Shown: positions 43,694-53,842, numbered from the stretch's first letter. The stretch: DNA of 64,000 bases from Ruminococcus sp. AF31-8BH (GCF_003460605.1 NZ_QTVN01000003.1:328-64327), one strand, 5' to 3'. A program made the numbers and translations. Notes: generated by a model not told the origin, from the sequence alone.

Positions 43694-45019
43694 TTATTCT
43701 GCATCTTCTCCCAAAAGGATATGCGGCTGTAAAAATCTCTCGACCTTTACTGTGAGGATATCATTTACCTGGTATTTCTCCTGCACAGGCACTGCAACCT
43801 TCACATACTCACGGGAATGTCCAAGGTAATAATCCGCCCCCTCGATCTCCACTTTTTCCTCAAGAAGCACTTCTGCTTTCTGTCCCAGAAGGGAGTTCTC
43901 ATATTCTGTTGCCCGGATCTGGTGAAGCTCCAGCATTTTGTCACTTCGAACAGCCTTCACGGCTTCTGTGAGCTGACCGTCCATTACGGCTGCCTTGGTG
44001 CCGTGGCGGCGGGAATATTTGAAAATGTGAGTCTCATAAAAATGAATATCCTTCACGAAATCATAGGATGCATGGAAATCTTCCTCACTTTCCATGGGAA
44101 ATCCTACGATCACATCTGTGGTCAGTGCCGGATTGCCGAAATATTTGCGGAGAAGCTCACATCTTTCCTTGTATTCTGCGCTTCTGTATCTGCGGTTCAT
44201 CCTCTCCAGAGTTGCATCGCAGCCGCTCTGCAGGGAAAGGTGGAAATGAGGGCATACCTTAGGCATGGCTGCCAGCTCTTTTGCAAATTCCTCTGTGACG
44301 ATTCCAGGTTCTAAGGAACCCAGGCGGATTCTTTTGATTCCTTCCACCTCATTTACTGCCTGGATCAGGGACAGCAGGGTTTCTTTTTTGTCCTCCGGGA
44401 AATCCACGCCGTAGGAGCTTAAGTGGATTCCGGTGAGAACCACTTCTTTATAGCCCGCTTCTGCAAGCTTGTGCACTTCCTTTAAGATATTCTCTTTTTC
44501 CCTGCTTCGCACACGGCCTCTGGCATAGGGAATGATGCAGTAGGTGCAGAACTGGTTGCAGCCGTCCTGAACCTTGATGTAGGCACGCACATGCTCTGCC
44601 GTGCGGCTGATCTCCAGTTCCTCGTATTCCCTGGTCTGGTTGATCTTGATAATATGAGACTGGCGCTGGTGTTCTTCCTCATATTCAGAAAGAACCTCCA
44701 CAATGTTTTTTTTCTGGTTGTTTCCAAGCACCAGGTCTACCGCCTCATCCTTTTCCAGCTTGCCCTCATCGGTCTGCACGTAGCATCCGGTGGCTACCAC
44801 TACGGCATCCGGGTTCATCTTCTTCGCTTTGTGGAGCATCTGGCGGGATTTACGGTCTGCAATATTGGTTACCGTACAGGTATTGATCACATAAACATCA
44901 GCACCTGGCTCAAAGGGAACGATCTCGTATCCCGCCTGTTCCAGAAGCTGCTGCATGGCCTCTACCTCATAAGCATTTACCTTGCATCCAAGATTGTGTA
45001 ATGCAACCTTTTTTTTCAT
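43694..45019 (-). CDS. mtaB: tRNA t6A37 methylthiotransferase MtaB
   Basis: 441 residues from the ATG at 45019 (GGAGG five bases upstream). Radical SAM enzyme that turns t6A37 into ms2t6A37 in tRNAs reading ANN codons. The N-terminal UPF0004 domain has LGCKVNAYE, NTCTVTNIAD and ATGCYVQTD (three cluster Cys). The radical SAM CxxxCxxC is GCNQFCTYCIIPYARG. A TRAM domain ends the protein (YLGHSREYVKVAV). Confidence 0.95.
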   Translation of the reverse strand: MKKKVALHNLGCKVNAYEVEAMQQLLEQAGYEIVPFEPGADVYVINTCTVTNIADRKSRQMLHKAKKMNPDAVVVATGCYVQTDEGKLEKDEAVDLVLGNNQKKNIVEVLSEYEEEHQRQSHIIKINQTREYEELEISRTAEHVRAYIKVQDGCNQFCTYCIIPYARGRVRSREKENILKEVHKLAEAGYKEVVLTGIHLSSYGVDFPEDKKETLLSLIQAVNEVEGIKRIRLGSLEPGIVTEEFAKELAAMPKVCPHFHLSLQSGCDATLERMNRRYRSAEYKERCELLRKYFGNPALTTDVIVGFPMESEEDFHASYDFVKDIHFYETHIFKYSRRHGTKAAVMDGQLTEAVKAVRSDKMLELHQIRATEYENSLLGQKAEVLLEEKVEIEGADYYLGHSREYVKVAVPVQEKYQVNDILTVKVERFLQPHILLGEDAE

Positions 45020-45092
45020 GCTTTCCTCCAAAATCTGTAAATCTTTTATACAATTTAACTAATTCTTATACCAAATTTTCTCTTTTTTCACC

Positions 45093-45121
45093 TTGACTTT
45101 TATTCTGCCTACAGGTAATAT
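45093..45121 (+). promoter_or_regulatory. Promoter of the HPr-like gene, TTGACT-N17-TAATAT
   Basis: -35 TTGACT at 45093-45098, 17-bp spacer, -10 TAATAT at 45116-45121, followed by a GGGAGG ribosome binding site before the start at 45170. Confidence 0.75.
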
Positions 45122-45169
45122 GAGTACTGTAAAGCAATACAACAACTATTCAAGGGAGGTTATATCACA

Positions 45170-45406
45170 ATGAAAACAGCAAAAATCTCACTTAACTCTA
45201 TTGATAAAGTGAAAGCATTTGTAAACGAGATCAGCAAATTCGACTGCGACTTCGACCTGGTATCCGGAAGATATGTGATCGACGCTAAGTCCATCATGGG
45301 CATCTTCAGCCTGGATTTATCCAAACCGATCGACCTCAACATTCATGCTGACGGAGCTGCTCTTGACAGCGTTATGGAAATCATCGACAAATATACAGTT
45401 GAATAA
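45170..45406 (+). CDS. HPr-fold protein lacking the phosphorylatable His
   Basis: 78 residues. Fold and length match the PTS phosphocarrier HPr (KISLNSIDKVKAFVNEIS; YVIDAKSIMGIFSLDLSKP, where HPr has its Ser46 region in VNAKSIMGVMSL). The His15 loop (GLHARPA in HPr) is replaced by NSIDKVKAF, so it cannot accept phosphate from enzyme I. Ser in AKSIMGI is kept, so phosphorylation by HPr kinase is conceivable. Such variants occur in Clostridia with no known role. Single gene with its own promoter and strong terminator. Confidence 0.8.
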   Translation: MKTAKISLNSIDKVKAFVNEISKFDCDFDLVSGRYVIDAKSIMGIFSLDLSKPIDLNIHADGAALDSVMEIIDKYTVE

Positions 45407-45424
45407 TCCATGATTCAATTGTGG

Positions 45425-45455
45425 GAGGAACTGGCGACAGTTCCTCTTTTCTTTT
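45425..45455 (+). terminator. Strong terminator after the HPr-like gene
   Basis: GAGGAACTG-GCGA-CAGTTCCTC followed by TTTTCTTTT. Confidence 0.9.
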
Positions 45456-45491
45456 ATACAAAAGTATATATACCCATCTCTTTTACAAATT

Positions 45492-45530
45492 CCCCGGACG
45501 GCGAACCGCCCGGGGGATTTTTTATTTACT
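45492..45530 (+). terminator. Second GC-rich terminator hairpin
   Basis: CCCCGGACGG-CGAA-CCGCCCGGGG followed by GATTTTTTATTT on the plus strand. Lies between the HPr-like gene and the convergent thiI gene, and is better suited to the plus direction. Confidence 0.7.
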
Positions 45531-46707
45531 GAATCTCAAGCACTTCTGTTGTTCGCAGTGCCTCTTCCATCAGTTCGTCGATTTTTCCTGCAAGCTTCTC
45601 CTCAGATTTCTGTATCACCTTTAGGTTCGGTTTGGTAACCGGATGCTTGGCAACGAAGATGGTACAGCAATCCTCATAAGGAAGTACGGAAGTATCATAG
45701 GTTCCGATTTCCCAGGAACGCTCCACGATCTCCTGCTTGTCAAAGCCGATTACCGGACGGTATACCGGAAGGGTACAAACTTCATTGGTAGCCGCAAGGC
45801 TCTGTAAAGTCTGGCTTGCCACCTGTCCGATGCTCTCTCCTGTGATCAGTCCAAGGCAGTTGTCCTGCTTTGCAAAATGCTCTGCGATCCGCATCATGTA
45901 GCGGCGCATGATAATAGTAAGCTCATCATGGGGGCACTGATCGTAAATATAAAGCTGAATATCTGTAAAGTTGACTACATGAAGCTTGATGGGTCCGCTG
46001 TATTTGGCAACCAGCTTGGCCAGGTCCACAACTTTCTGTTTCGCGCGCTCGCTGGTGTACGGCGGAGCATGGAAATAAACAGCCTCAATCTTAACACCGC
46101 GCTTGGCGATCATGTAGCCGGCTACCGGGCTGTCAATTCCGCCGGAAAGAAGAAGCATAGCCTTTCCGTTGGTTCCAACCGGCATTCCCCCCGGTCCCTT
46201 AATGCTCTTTGAATATACATAGATTTTCTCACGGATTTCAACAGATACTGTCAGTTCCGGATCATGCACATCTACCTTTGCCTCCGGGAAAGCATTTAAG
46301 ATGCTCTCACCGATCTTGGCGCTTACTTCCATGGAATTTACCGGATAGGACTTCTTGGCACGTCTTGTGTATACCTTGAAGGTTCCGCTGTAATCCGGAT
46401 GTACGTTTTTCATGTATTCTACAACGTCTTCTCTCATCTTATCAAGACCCTGGTCCTCATAGATCACAACCGGGCAGATGTATACGATTCCGAAGACCGT
46501 CTTTAAGGCTGCCACAGCCTCGTCAAAATCATACTCTTCCGGGCAGAACACGTACACACGTCCCTGCTCCTTCACTACACGATAATCCCCTTCAATCTTG
46601 GAAAGGGCAATGTTCATCTGCTTTACAAGGGCATCTTCGAATAAGTATCTGTTCTTGCCCTTAATGGCTATTTCTGCGTATTTGATCAGAAATGCGTGAA
46701 ATATCAT
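45526..46707 (-). CDS. thiI: tRNA 4-thiouridine synthetase ThiI
   Basis: 393 residues. Makes s4U8 in tRNA and can serve thiazole synthesis. THUMP domain at about 60-165, then the adenylating PP-loop SGGIDSPVAGYMIAKRG. LGLITGESIGQVASQT and YEDCCTIFVAKHP (catalytic Cys) follow. There is no rhodanese domain, as usual for Firmicutes, so sulfur should come from the cysteine desulfurase encoded 14 bp upstream. Confidence 0.95.
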   Translation of the reverse strand: MIFHAFLIKYAEIAIKGKNRYLFEDALVKQMNIALSKIEGDYRVVKEQGRVYVFCPEEYDFDEAVAALKTVFGIVYICPVVIYEDQGLDKMREDVVEYMKNVHPDYSGTFKVYTRRAKKSYPVNSMEVSAKIGESILNAFPEAKVDVHDPELTVSVEIREKIYVYSKSIKGPGGMPVGTNGKAMLLLSGGIDSPVAGYMIAKRGVKIEAVYFHAPPYTSERAKQKVVDLAKLVAKYSGPIKLHVVNFTDIQLYIYDQCPHDELTIIMRRYMMRIAEHFAKQDNCLGLITGESIGQVASQTLQSLAATNEVCTLPVYRPVIGFDKQEIVERSWEIGTYDTSVLPYEDCCTIFVAKHPVTKPNLKVIQKSEEKLAGKIDELMEEALRTTEVLEIQ

Positions 46708-46721
46708 TTCGTTTCCTCCTC

Positions 46722-47876
46722 TTAGTGTCTGGAATATCTTCTTAACATGGGAAGTACCTGTCCTAATACCTCCAGGCAGTAATCCACTTCCTCAAATGTA
46801 TTTTCCTCTGAAAAACTAAAGCGCAGGGTGCTCTCCCTCTGGGCAGCTTCCATTCCCATAGCACTTAAGGTGCCGGCTGCCTTACGCTTATGGCTGGAGC
46901 AGGCGCTTCCTGCTGAAACATAAATGCCCCTGTCCTCCAATGTGTGAAGCAGAACCTCACTTCTTACGCCCATAAAGCTGGCGCTTAAGATCTGAGGTGC
47001 TCCTTCCCGAAGCTCCATGCCGTTGAGACGCACATCCGGAAGCTTCAAAAATCCCTCTGCAAGGTGCTCCTTCAGCTGGTACATATGCTTGATCTTTTCC
47101 TCAAAATCTGTGTATACCATCTTGGCAGCTACACCAAGGCCTGCAATTCCCGGCACATTGTCTGTACCGGAGCGCATTCCTGCCTGCTGTCCGCCTCCAA
47201 GGATCTGGGGTTGAACCCGCACCTTGTCATTGATGTACAAAAATCCAACGCCCTTTGGTCCGTGGATCTTATGGCTGCTTACGGAAAGCATATCGATTCC
47301 CAGCTTCTTCGGGTAGATCCGGTACTTGCCGAATGCCTGGATGGCATCTACATGGTAAAAAGCCTTCGGGCTTTTCTCATGAACAAGCCTGGCAATCTCT
47401 TCCACAGGCATCACAGCTCCCACCTCGTTGTTCACATACATGGTGGAAACCAAAATAGTGTCCTCGCGAAGTGCCTTCTCAAGAGCATCTAAGCGAACTA
47501 CGCCTCTTTCATCTACCGGAACAATGGTCACCTCATAGCCCATCTGCTCCAGGCGCTCCACAGGCTGTCCTACAGCAGCATGCTCTACAGCGGTTGTGAT
47601 AATGTGATTGCCCATTCTTTTGTTGGCTTCTGCTCCGCCAAATAGGGCCAGATTGTTAGACTCTGTTCCTCCGGAGGTAAAAATGATTTCTTTCTCATTG
47701 ACCTTCAGAAGCCTGGCCAGTGTCTGTGCAGAATCGCGGACATATTTCTCCGCTTCCACGCCTTTCAAATGCATGGCAGAAGGATTGCCAAAATCCTCAG
47801 TCATGGTCTTCACTACAATGTCTGCCACTTCCTTATAACACCTTGTAGTGGCAGAGTTATCAAAATATGCTTCCAT
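46722..47876 (-). CDS. Cysteine desulfurase (NifS/IscS family, ThiI partner)
   Basis: 384 residues. PLP enzyme giving persulfide sulfur from cysteine. The N-terminal EAYFDNSATTR, GGTESNNLAL and HVDAIQAFGK are typical. The PLP Lys is in SVSSHKIHGPKG, and the persulfide Cys in SAGSACSSHKRK. Adjacent to thiI in the same orientation, the same pairing as Bacillus nifZ-thiI. Confidence 0.94.
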   Translation of the reverse strand: MEAYFDNSATTRCYKEVADIVVKTMTEDFGNPSAMHLKGVEAEKYVRDSAQTLARLLKVNEKEIIFTSGGTESNNLALFGGAEANKRMGNHIITTAVEHAAVGQPVERLEQMGYEVTIVPVDERGVVRLDALEKALREDTILVSTMYVNNEVGAVMPVEEIARLVHEKSPKAFYHVDAIQAFGKYRIYPKKLGIDMLSVSSHKIHGPKGVGFLYINDKVRVQPQILGGGQQAGMRSGTDNVPGIAGLGVAAKMVYTDFEEKIKHMYQLKEHLAEGFLKLPDVRLNGMELREGAPQILSASFMGVRSEVLLHTLEDRGIYVSAGSACSSHKRKAAGTLSAMGMEAAQRESTLRFSFSEENTFEEVDYCLEVLGQVLPMLRRYSRH

Positions 47877-47878
47877 TT

Positions 47879-48631
47879 CTATTCGTCCTCTTTTTCCAGC
47901 GTAAACATCAGAATAGACAGCATGGTCATGCCTGCTGTCTCTGTGCGCAGGATTCTTTTTCCCAAAGTAACCGGCTTTGCGCCAGCTTCCATGGCAGCCT
48001 GAACTTCTTCCTCTTCAAAGCCGCCCTCCGGCCCGATGAAAATTCCCACAGACTGTCCCGGCTCTATAGCGGCCAGAATCTCTCTGGTTTCTTTCATGCC
48101 CTTGGCAAGCTCATAAGGGATCAGAAGCACATCCAGCTCTTTGGCAAAAGCGATGGCTTCCTTCCAGCTCATTGCCTTCTTCACTTCCGGGATCAGCATG
48201 CGCTTGGACTGCTTGGCTGCGCTTTCTGCGATCTGCTGCCATCTTGCAGTCTTTTTGGCTGCTTTCTTCTCATCCAACTTCACCACGCATCGCTTGGTTT
48301 CCACTGGAACCACGCTGTAGGCACCAAGCTCCACAGCCTTCTGAATGATCAGCTCCATTTTGTCCCCTTTGGGAAGTCCCTGGAACAGGTAAATACGGCT
48401 TGGAAGCTCATACTGGGGCTCCTGCGCATAAAGAATATGAAGGACTGCTCCCTCTTCCTCAAAGGCCTCTATGGTGCAGTGGTATTCCTTCTGGCCGCCA
48501 TCGCTGATCCACACATCCTCACCAATACGCATGCGAAGCACATTTTTCATATGGTTCACATCCGGTCCTGTCAGGGTGATGCGGTGTTCTTCTTCCTGAA
48601 CCTGATACGGTTCCACAAAAAAGCGCTGCAT
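47879..48631 (-). CDS. rsmE: 16S rRNA m3U1498 methyltransferase
   Basis: 250 residues from the ATG at 48631, just after the prmA stop (48634). N-terminal PUA-like domain (MQRFFVEPYQV; ITLTGPDVNHMKNVLRM) and SPOUT knot with FIGPEGGFEEEEV and LGKRILRTETAGM, the SAM-binding knot. Order prmA-rsmE is conserved in Firmicutes, here followed by the cysteine desulfurase gene. Confidence 0.94.
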   Translation of the reverse strand: MQRFFVEPYQVQEEEHRITLTGPDVNHMKNVLRMRIGEDVWISDGGQKEYHCTIEAFEEEGAVLHILYAQEPQYELPSRIYLFQGLPKGDKMELIIQKAVELGAYSVVPVETKRCVVKLDEKKAAKKTARWQQIAESAAKQSKRMLIPEVKKAMSWKEAIAFAKELDVLLIPYELAKGMKETREILAAIEPGQSVGIFIGPEGGFEEEEVQAAMEAGAKPVTLGKRILRTETAGMTMLSILMFTLEKEDE

Positions 48632-48633
48632 AA

Positions 48634-49587
48634 TTATTCCTTTCTTGCAGTTACAGATACCCATTCGCCCTGATGTGTTACCTCAACCAGCTGAAGGCCT
48701 GCATCCTGAACTGCCTTTACCACTACCTCTTCCTTCACATCCAGGATTCCGGAGGTAATGTAGTATGCGCCCTTCTTCATCTGATTTACAATAACCGGGG
48801 TAAGCGGTACCAGTACATCAGCCAGAATGTTGGCTGTTACAATGTCATATTTCTCATAGCCTACGGTATCCTGAACTTCCTTATCATCAATAATGTTGCC
48901 GATGAGCATATCAAAGGTCTCGTCCTTGATTCCGTTGGCCGCTTTATTATCTGCTACTGCTGGGATTGCACATGGATCCAGGTCAGTTCCTACCACATGG
49001 GCTGCTCCAAGCTTCAGCGCTACGATTCCAAGAATACCGCTTCCGGTTCCTACATCCAGCATCTGGGTATCCTTTGTCACAAATTTCTTCAGCTGACGGA
49101 TCACCAGCTGAGTGGTCTCATGCATTCCGGTTCCGAATGCAGTGCCTGGATCAATGTGAAGGATCATTTTGTCCTTGTCCTCTTCCTTCACTTCTTCCCA
49201 GGAGGGAACGATCAGGATATCGTCCACATAGAACTGATGGAAAAATTCCTTCCAGTTGTTGATCCAGTCCTTGTCCTCAGTCTGGGATTCGGTGATGGTG
49301 CCCTCGCCGATGTCCATGTATCCGCGCACTTCCTCCAGAACGCCGCGCACTCTTTCCAGAACAGGCTCCACCTCTGTATCCTCCTCCAGATAGAAATTCA
49401 GATAGGCAATTCCGTCATCTGCAGGATCTTCTGGCATAATATCCACAAACATCTGCTCCTTATCTGTCTCAGTAAGCGGCTGCTTGTCCTGAATCTCAAC
49501 CCCCTCCACGCCTACGTCTGCAAGTGCGGAAATGATCACATCCTCCGCCTCTGTTTTGGTTTTAATCGTAAAGCGATTCCACTTCAT
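48634..49587 (-). CDS. prmA: Ribosomal protein L11 methyltransferase
   Basis: 317 residues from the ATG at 49587 (GGAG seven bases upstream). Trimethylates L11. N-terminal recognition domain (WNRFTIKTKTEAEDVIISAL), then the SAM site DPGTAFGTGMHETTQL, MLDVGTGSGILGIVALKLG, and VTANILADVLVPL. Co-oriented with rsmE, whose start is 2-3 bp after the stop. Confidence 0.94.
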   Translation of the reverse strand: MKWNRFTIKTKTEAEDVIISALADVGVEGVEIQDKQPLTETDKEQMFVDIMPEDPADDGIAYLNFYLEEDTEVEPVLERVRGVLEEVRGYMDIGEGTITESQTEDKDWINNWKEFFHQFYVDDILIVPSWEEVKEEDKDKMILHIDPGTAFGTGMHETTQLVIRQLKKFVTKDTQMLDVGTGSGILGIVALKLGAAHVVGTDLDPCAIPAVADNKAANGIKDETFDMLIGNIIDDKEVQDTVGYEKYDIVTANILADVLVPLTPVIVNQMKKGAYYITSGILDVKEEVVVKAVQDAGLQLVEVTHQGEWVSVTARKE

Positions 49588-49651
49588 ATTCATTCTCCAA
49601 TCTTGATTGTTTTTATAAATTTGGGGAAAGCAATCCCCGTCATAAAATCTG

Positions 49652-50332
49652 TCATTCTTTTTTCCGGTCAAATATCTTTACCACCCAGTTATGCCGCTGC
49701 CCTTTCTGGTAGAATCTCCAGAAAAACTCTACCAGCACCAGAGCCAGAACCGCATCCACAATATAATGCTGTTTCAGAACCTGTGTGGATATAATAACCA
49801 GAACCGCAAACACCATGGAAAATTTCTGATACCATTTTGGAATAGCCGAAGACCCTGCCACACCTTTCCAGCACATCCAGCTTACATAGCAGTGAATAGA
49901 CGGGAAAAGATTGGAAGGAGCACTTCCTCCATCCAGGGCATAGACCAGAAGAAGTACCTTCTGGGAGATGGTATCTCCTGCGATCTCCGGCCTGATGTTG
50001 GTGGTCGGTACCAGAATAAAAATCAGAAAACAAATCAGATGAATAGTCAGATCGGTTGCAACAAACCGGTAAAACATGTCCTTTCCCCGTCTTGCCGCCA
50101 GCATATAACCAGCAGCCCAGAACGGAAAAGCCAGAATATAAATCCACACAAAGCCAGGCAGTAAGGGAACTGCCCTGTCAAATGCCATTGTAAAATCATA
50201 ATGATACCGACTGGCTGTAAGGGCGCTGCTTCCCCAGTAGATCAGGCAATTCACTGCCAGGATCGTAACAAGAGGAGGAATGGCCCACAGCGGCAAAAAT
50301 CTGTTTAACACATCTTTTTTCTTTGTTTTCAT
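49652..50332 (-). CDS. PAP2-superfamily membrane phosphatase
   Basis: 226 residues, five to six membrane segments. The PAP2 active-site parts are SNLFPSIHCYVSW (PSxH) and STQVLKQHYIVDAVLA (HxxxD), with the first basic motif weak. It resembles the PAP2-like phosphatidic acid phosphatase or inositol-phosphate transferase-like group. Substrate unknown. Between dnaJ and prmA, 64 bp before the prmA start. Confidence 0.8.
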   Translation of the reverse strand: MKTKKKDVLNRFLPLWAIPPLVTILAVNCLIYWGSSALTASRYHYDFTMAFDRAVPLLPGFVWIYILAFPFWAAGYMLAARRGKDMFYRFVATDLTIHLICFLIFILVPTTNIRPEIAGDTISQKVLLLVYALDGGSAPSNLFPSIHCYVSWMCWKGVAGSSAIPKWYQKFSMVFAVLVIISTQVLKQHYIVDAVLALVLVEFFWRFYQKGQRHNWVVKIFDRKKE

Positions 50333-50387
50333 GCAAAACTCCTTTCCGGATTCTTGCGTCTACTCTCTAATATACAATAAGTAACAA

Positions 50388-50420
50388 AAAAAGAAAAGAG
50401 GATATCTCCCCTTTTCTTTA
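50388..50420 (-). terminator. Terminator after dnaJ
   Basis: On the minus strand AAAGAAAAG pairs with CTTTTCTTT through a short GGAGATATCC top, then TTTTG. End of the heat-shock operon. Confidence 0.8.
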
Positions 50421-50445
50421 TTCTTTTATGGAAAAAGTCTGTTTT

Positions 50446-51633
50446 TTACTCTTCAAAGGTCTCTTTTAATTTGTCCATGAAGCTTTTTTTCTTTTTCTCG
50501 GACTTCTCGGAACCATCTGATGTGCCGCCTGCAGGACGGTTTCCGCATGCCTCATCAAATTTGCGAAGTGCTTCCTTGGCTTCCTCATTCAGATTGGTCG
50601 GTACCTGGACAACCAGTGTAACATAGTGGTCACCGCGGACATTCTTGTTGCGAAGAGACGGAACACCTTTGCCCTTCAGACGGATTCTGGTATCGGTCTG
50701 GGTTCCCGGCTTCACCTCATAGAGCATTTCACCGTCTACTGTGTTCAGCTTCACTTCACCGCCAAGTGCTGCCTGTGCATAAGTAATTGGTGCAGTAGAA
50801 TAAATATTCATATCCTGTCTCTGGAAAATCGGATGGCGTCCTACATTTACTTCTACAAGAAGATCTCCTCTTGGGCCGCCGTTTGTTCCTGGCTCGCCTT
50901 TATCACGGATACGGATGCTCTGGCCATTGTCAATACCAGCCGGAATGGATACCTTGATCTTCTTGCGGTTGGAAATGTATCCGGTACCGCGGCAATCCGG
51001 ACATTTGTCCTTGATGATCTTACCGGAACCATGACAGTCCGGGCACACCTGTACATTACGTACCATACCGAACATGGACTGCTGGGTATAGACGATCTGT
51101 CCCTCACCATTACATTTCGGACAGGTAACTGGTGAAGTACCAGCCTTGGCTCCAGTTCCATGACAGGTGGTACACTCATCCTTCAAAGTGATCTCAAGCT
51201 CTTTATCACATCCAAATACAGCGTCCTCAAAGGTGATGTTCACACGCGCACGCAGATTGGCACCTTTCATAGGGCCATTGTTGGCACGTCTGCGGCTTCC
51301 GCCGCCTCCGAACAAATCTCCGAAGATATCTCCGAAAATGTCACCCATATCAGAACCGGAGAAATCAAAGCCTCCGAAGCCTCCTGCTCCGCCACCGCCT
51401 CCGTTTTCAAAAGCAGCGTGGCCAAACTGGTCGTACTGTCTTCTCTTGTCCGGGTCACTTAAGATGCTGTAAGCCTCTGTTGCCTCTTTGAATTTTGCTT
51501 CAGCTTCCTTATCTCCCGGATTCACATCGGGATGATACTTCTTGGCAAGCTGACGATATGCTTTTTTTAAGGTAGCCTCATCAGCGTTTTTGTCAACGCC
51601 TAAGACTTCGTAGTAATCTCTTTTATCAGCCAT
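50446..51633 (-). CDS. dnaJ: Chaperone DnaJ
   Basis: 395 residues. J domain with KKYHPDVNP (HPD), a Gly/Phe-rich linker ([11 protein letters not shown]), four CxxCxGxG zinc motifs ([32 protein letters not shown]), then the C-terminal substrate-binding domains. Stimulates the DnaK ATPase and delivers substrate. Last gene of the hrcA-grpE-dnaK-dnaJ group. Confidence 0.97.
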   Translation of the reverse strand: MADKRDYYEVLGVDKNADEATLKKAYRQLAKKYHPDVNPGDKEAEAKFKEATEAYSILSDPDKRRQYDQFGHAAFENGGGGGAGGFGGFDFSGSDMGDIFGDIFGDLFGGGGSRRRANNGPMKGANLRARVNITFEDAVFGCDKELEITLKDECTTCHGTGAKAGTSPVTCPKCNGEGQIVYTQQSMFGMVRNVQVCPDCHGSGKIIKDKCPDCRGTGYISNRKKIKVSIPAGIDNGQSIRIRDKGEPGTNGGPRGDLLVEVNVGRHPIFQRQDMNIYSTAPITYAQAALGGEVKLNTVDGEMLYEVKPGTQTDTRIRLKGKGVPSLRNKNVRGDHYVTLVVQVPTNLNEEAKEALRKFDEACGNRPAGGTSDGSEKSEKKKKSFMDKLKETFEE

Positions 51634-51792
51634 GATTTCTTTCTTTTCCTAACGTCTTCATTTTGCTGTCACCAACGGGCGACATATCCTTTTAGTGTCT
51701 TCTACCGCCATTGCCCGGTCATGAAAACTCACGGCCGGGCTGCTGGTTCCTGTTCCAGAATTCCGGAACTTTACTTATGAAATTATTACTTA

Positions 51793-53670
51793 TTAAACTT
51801 CTTTGTAGTCAGCGTCTACAACATCATCGCCGTAGCCTGCTTCATTTCCGCCCTGGGAAGCTCCGCCCATGTCCGGTCCGGCCTGACCAGCGCCGCCCTG
51901 TGGGTTCTGTGCCTCATACATCTTTGCGAAAAGCTTCTGAGCACTTTCCATCATCTTCTCCTGAGCTGCTTTGATCTCTGCAACCTGAGCATCGCCAAGA
52001 TCTTCTGTATTTGTATATTTTGCAAGGATATCTTTTAATGCATTTAAGTCAGCCTCTACAGCAGCCTTATCATTTGCATCAAGCTTGTCGCCTGCTTCCT
52101 TCAGTGCATTCTCAACCTGGAATACCATGGAGTCTGCATTGTTCTTTGTATCAATCGCCTCTTTACGTTTCTTATCCTGAGCTTCGAACTCAGCAGCTTC
52201 CTTAACAGCCTTGTCGATTTCGGACTCGGACATGTTGGAACCAGCTGTGATTGTGATGTGCTGCTCTTTACCTGTTCCAAGATCCTTAGCAGATACATTT
52301 ACAATACCGTTGGCATCGATATCAAATGTAACCTCGATCTGCGGAACACCACGACGTGCTGGCGGGATTCCATCCAGACGGAACTGTCCAAGGGACTTGT
52401 TGTCTTTGGCGAACTGACGCTCACCCTGTAATACGTTGATGTCTACAGCTGTCTGATTGTCTGCTGCTGTGGAGAAGATCTGGCTCTTCTTGGTCGGGAT
52501 TGTTGTGTTTCTCTCGATCAGACGGGTTGCAATACCTCCCATTGTCTCAATAGACAGGGAAAGCGGAGTAACATCAAGAAGAAGGATGTCACCTGCACCA
52601 GCCTCACCGGAAAGCTTACCGCCCTGGATAGAAGCACCAAGTGCAACACACTCATCTGGGTTCAGGGCCTTGCTTGGCTCTTTGCCTGTCAGCTGTCTTA
52701 CTTTGTCCTGTACAGCCGGGATACGTGTAGATCCGCCAACCAGAAGTACCTGGCCAAGATCTGCATTGGTAAGACCTGCATCAGAAAGTGCACGGCGTAC
52801 CGGCTCTGCTGTCTTCTCAACAAGGTCATGTGTAAGTTCATCAAATTTTGCTCTTGTAAGGTTCATATCAAAGTGCTTCGGTCCCTCAGCTGTTGCTGTG
52901 ATGAATGGCAGGTTGATATTGGTTGTTGTTGCGGAAGAAAGCTCTTTCTTTGCTTTCTCAGCAGCTTCTTTCAGTCTCTGAAGAGCCATCTTATCGTTGC
53001 TTAAGTCAACGCCCTCAGTTCTCTTGAACTCGGAAAGCATGTAGTCTGTGATTCTCTGATCGAAGTCATCACCACCAAGACGGTTGTTACCAGCTGTTGC
53101 AAGAACCTCGATAACGCCGTCACCGATCTCGATGATGGAAACATCGAATGTACCGCCGCCAAGGTCATAAACCATGATTTTCTGCTCTTTCTCATTGTCA
53201 AGACCATATGCAAGAGCTGCTGCTGTAGGCTCGTTGATGATACGCTTTACATCAAGACCTGCGATCTTACCAGCATCTTTGGTTGCCTGACGCTGAGCAT
53301 CGTTGAAGTATGCAGGAACTGTGATAACTGCTTCTGTAACAGACTCTCCAAGATATCCTTCTGCATCTTTTTTCAGTTTCTGAAGGATCATAGCGGAAAT
53401 TTCCTGTGGGGAATATTTCTTGTCATCGATTGTTACACGGTAATCTGTACCCATCTCTCTCTTGATGGAGGAGATTGTTTTCTCTGCGTTTGTTACTGCC
53501 TGACGTTTTGCAGGCTCACCTACCAGACGCTCACCTGTCTTTGTAAATGCTACAACTGACGGTGTTGTTCTGGATCCTTCTGTATTTGCGATAACGGTTG
53601 GCTGTCCACCTTCCATAACAGCTACACAGCTGTTTGTTGTACCTAAGTCAATACCAATGATTTTTCCCAT
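51793..53670 (-). CDS. dnaK: Chaperone DnaK (Hsp70)
   Basis: 625 residues. Nucleotide domain: [20 protein letters not shown] start ([12 protein letters not shown]), [12 protein letters not shown] (phosphate-2) and [13 protein letters not shown] (adenosine). The linker is [12 protein letters not shown] and the substrate domain follows. The C-terminal lid ends in a Gly/Ala-rich tail with [10 protein letters not shown]. The region between grpE and dnaK contains imperfect repeats. Contrast with the divergent DUF5716 protein, which lacks the phosphate-2 glycines. Confidence 0.98.
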   Translation of the reverse strand: MGKIIGIDLGTTNSCVAVMEGGQPTVIANTEGSRTTPSVVAFTKTGERLVGEPAKRQAVTNAEKTISSIKREMGTDYRVTIDDKKYSPQEISAMILQKLKKDAEGYLGESVTEAVITVPAYFNDAQRQATKDAGKIAGLDVKRIINEPTAAALAYGLDNEKEQKIMVYDLGGGTFDVSIIEIGDGVIEVLATAGNNRLGGDDFDQRITDYMLSEFKRTEGVDLSNDKMALQRLKEAAEKAKKELSSATTTNINLPFITATAEGPKHFDMNLTRAKFDELTHDLVEKTAEPVRRALSDAGLTNADLGQVLLVGGSTRIPAVQDKVRQLTGKEPSKALNPDECVALGASIQGGKLSGEAGAGDILLLDVTPLSLSIETMGGIATRLIERNTTIPTKKSQIFSTAADNQTAVDINVLQGERQFAKDNKSLGQFRLDGIPPARRGVPQIEVTFDIDANGIVNVSAKDLGTGKEQHITITAGSNMSESEIDKAVKEAAEFEAQDKKRKEAIDTKNNADSMVFQVENALKEAGDKLDANDKAAVEADLNALKDILAKYTNTEDLGDAQVAEIKAAQEKMMESAQKLFAKMYEAQNPQGGAGQAGPDMGGASQGGNEAGYGDDVVDADYKEV

Positions 53671-53726
53671 GATAATTTTCCTCCTGTTTCAATCTATGTT
53701 CTGAAATTCGTGAATGTCTTAATGAA

Positions 53727-53835
53727 GTTCGATTCACTAAATTCGGTCTGCGCCTGCGGCTTGCCCTCATTAAGTGAGATCGAACGACCTCGCACTAAGT
53801 TTAGGCTTCGCATTCTGCTCGCCTTCACTAAGTTG
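53727..53835. repeat. Imperfect repeats and inverted repeat between grpE and dnaK
   Basis: Two imperfect direct copies of about 41 bp, each running from CACTAA(A/G)TT through GCTTGCCC/GCTCGCCT to TCA(T/C)TAAGT, occupy roughly 53735-53775 and 53792-53832. GTTCGATTCACT (53727-53738) is nearly complementary to AAGTGAGATCGAAC (53772-53785), so the RNA can form a hairpin. It may be a processing or stabilising site upstream of dnaK. Confidence 0.45.
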
Positions 53836-53842
53836 CTTTCGG

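Noticed and set aside
43494..43755. Small protein gene overlapping the family 2 element near mtaB
   Set aside because: Its frame runs through the inverted-repeat element, has no ribosome binding site, and similar frames occur in the other element copies by sequence identity alone.
48673..49794. 373-codon open frame opposite prmA
   Set aside because: Antisense shadow; the prmA motifs on the other strand are decisive.
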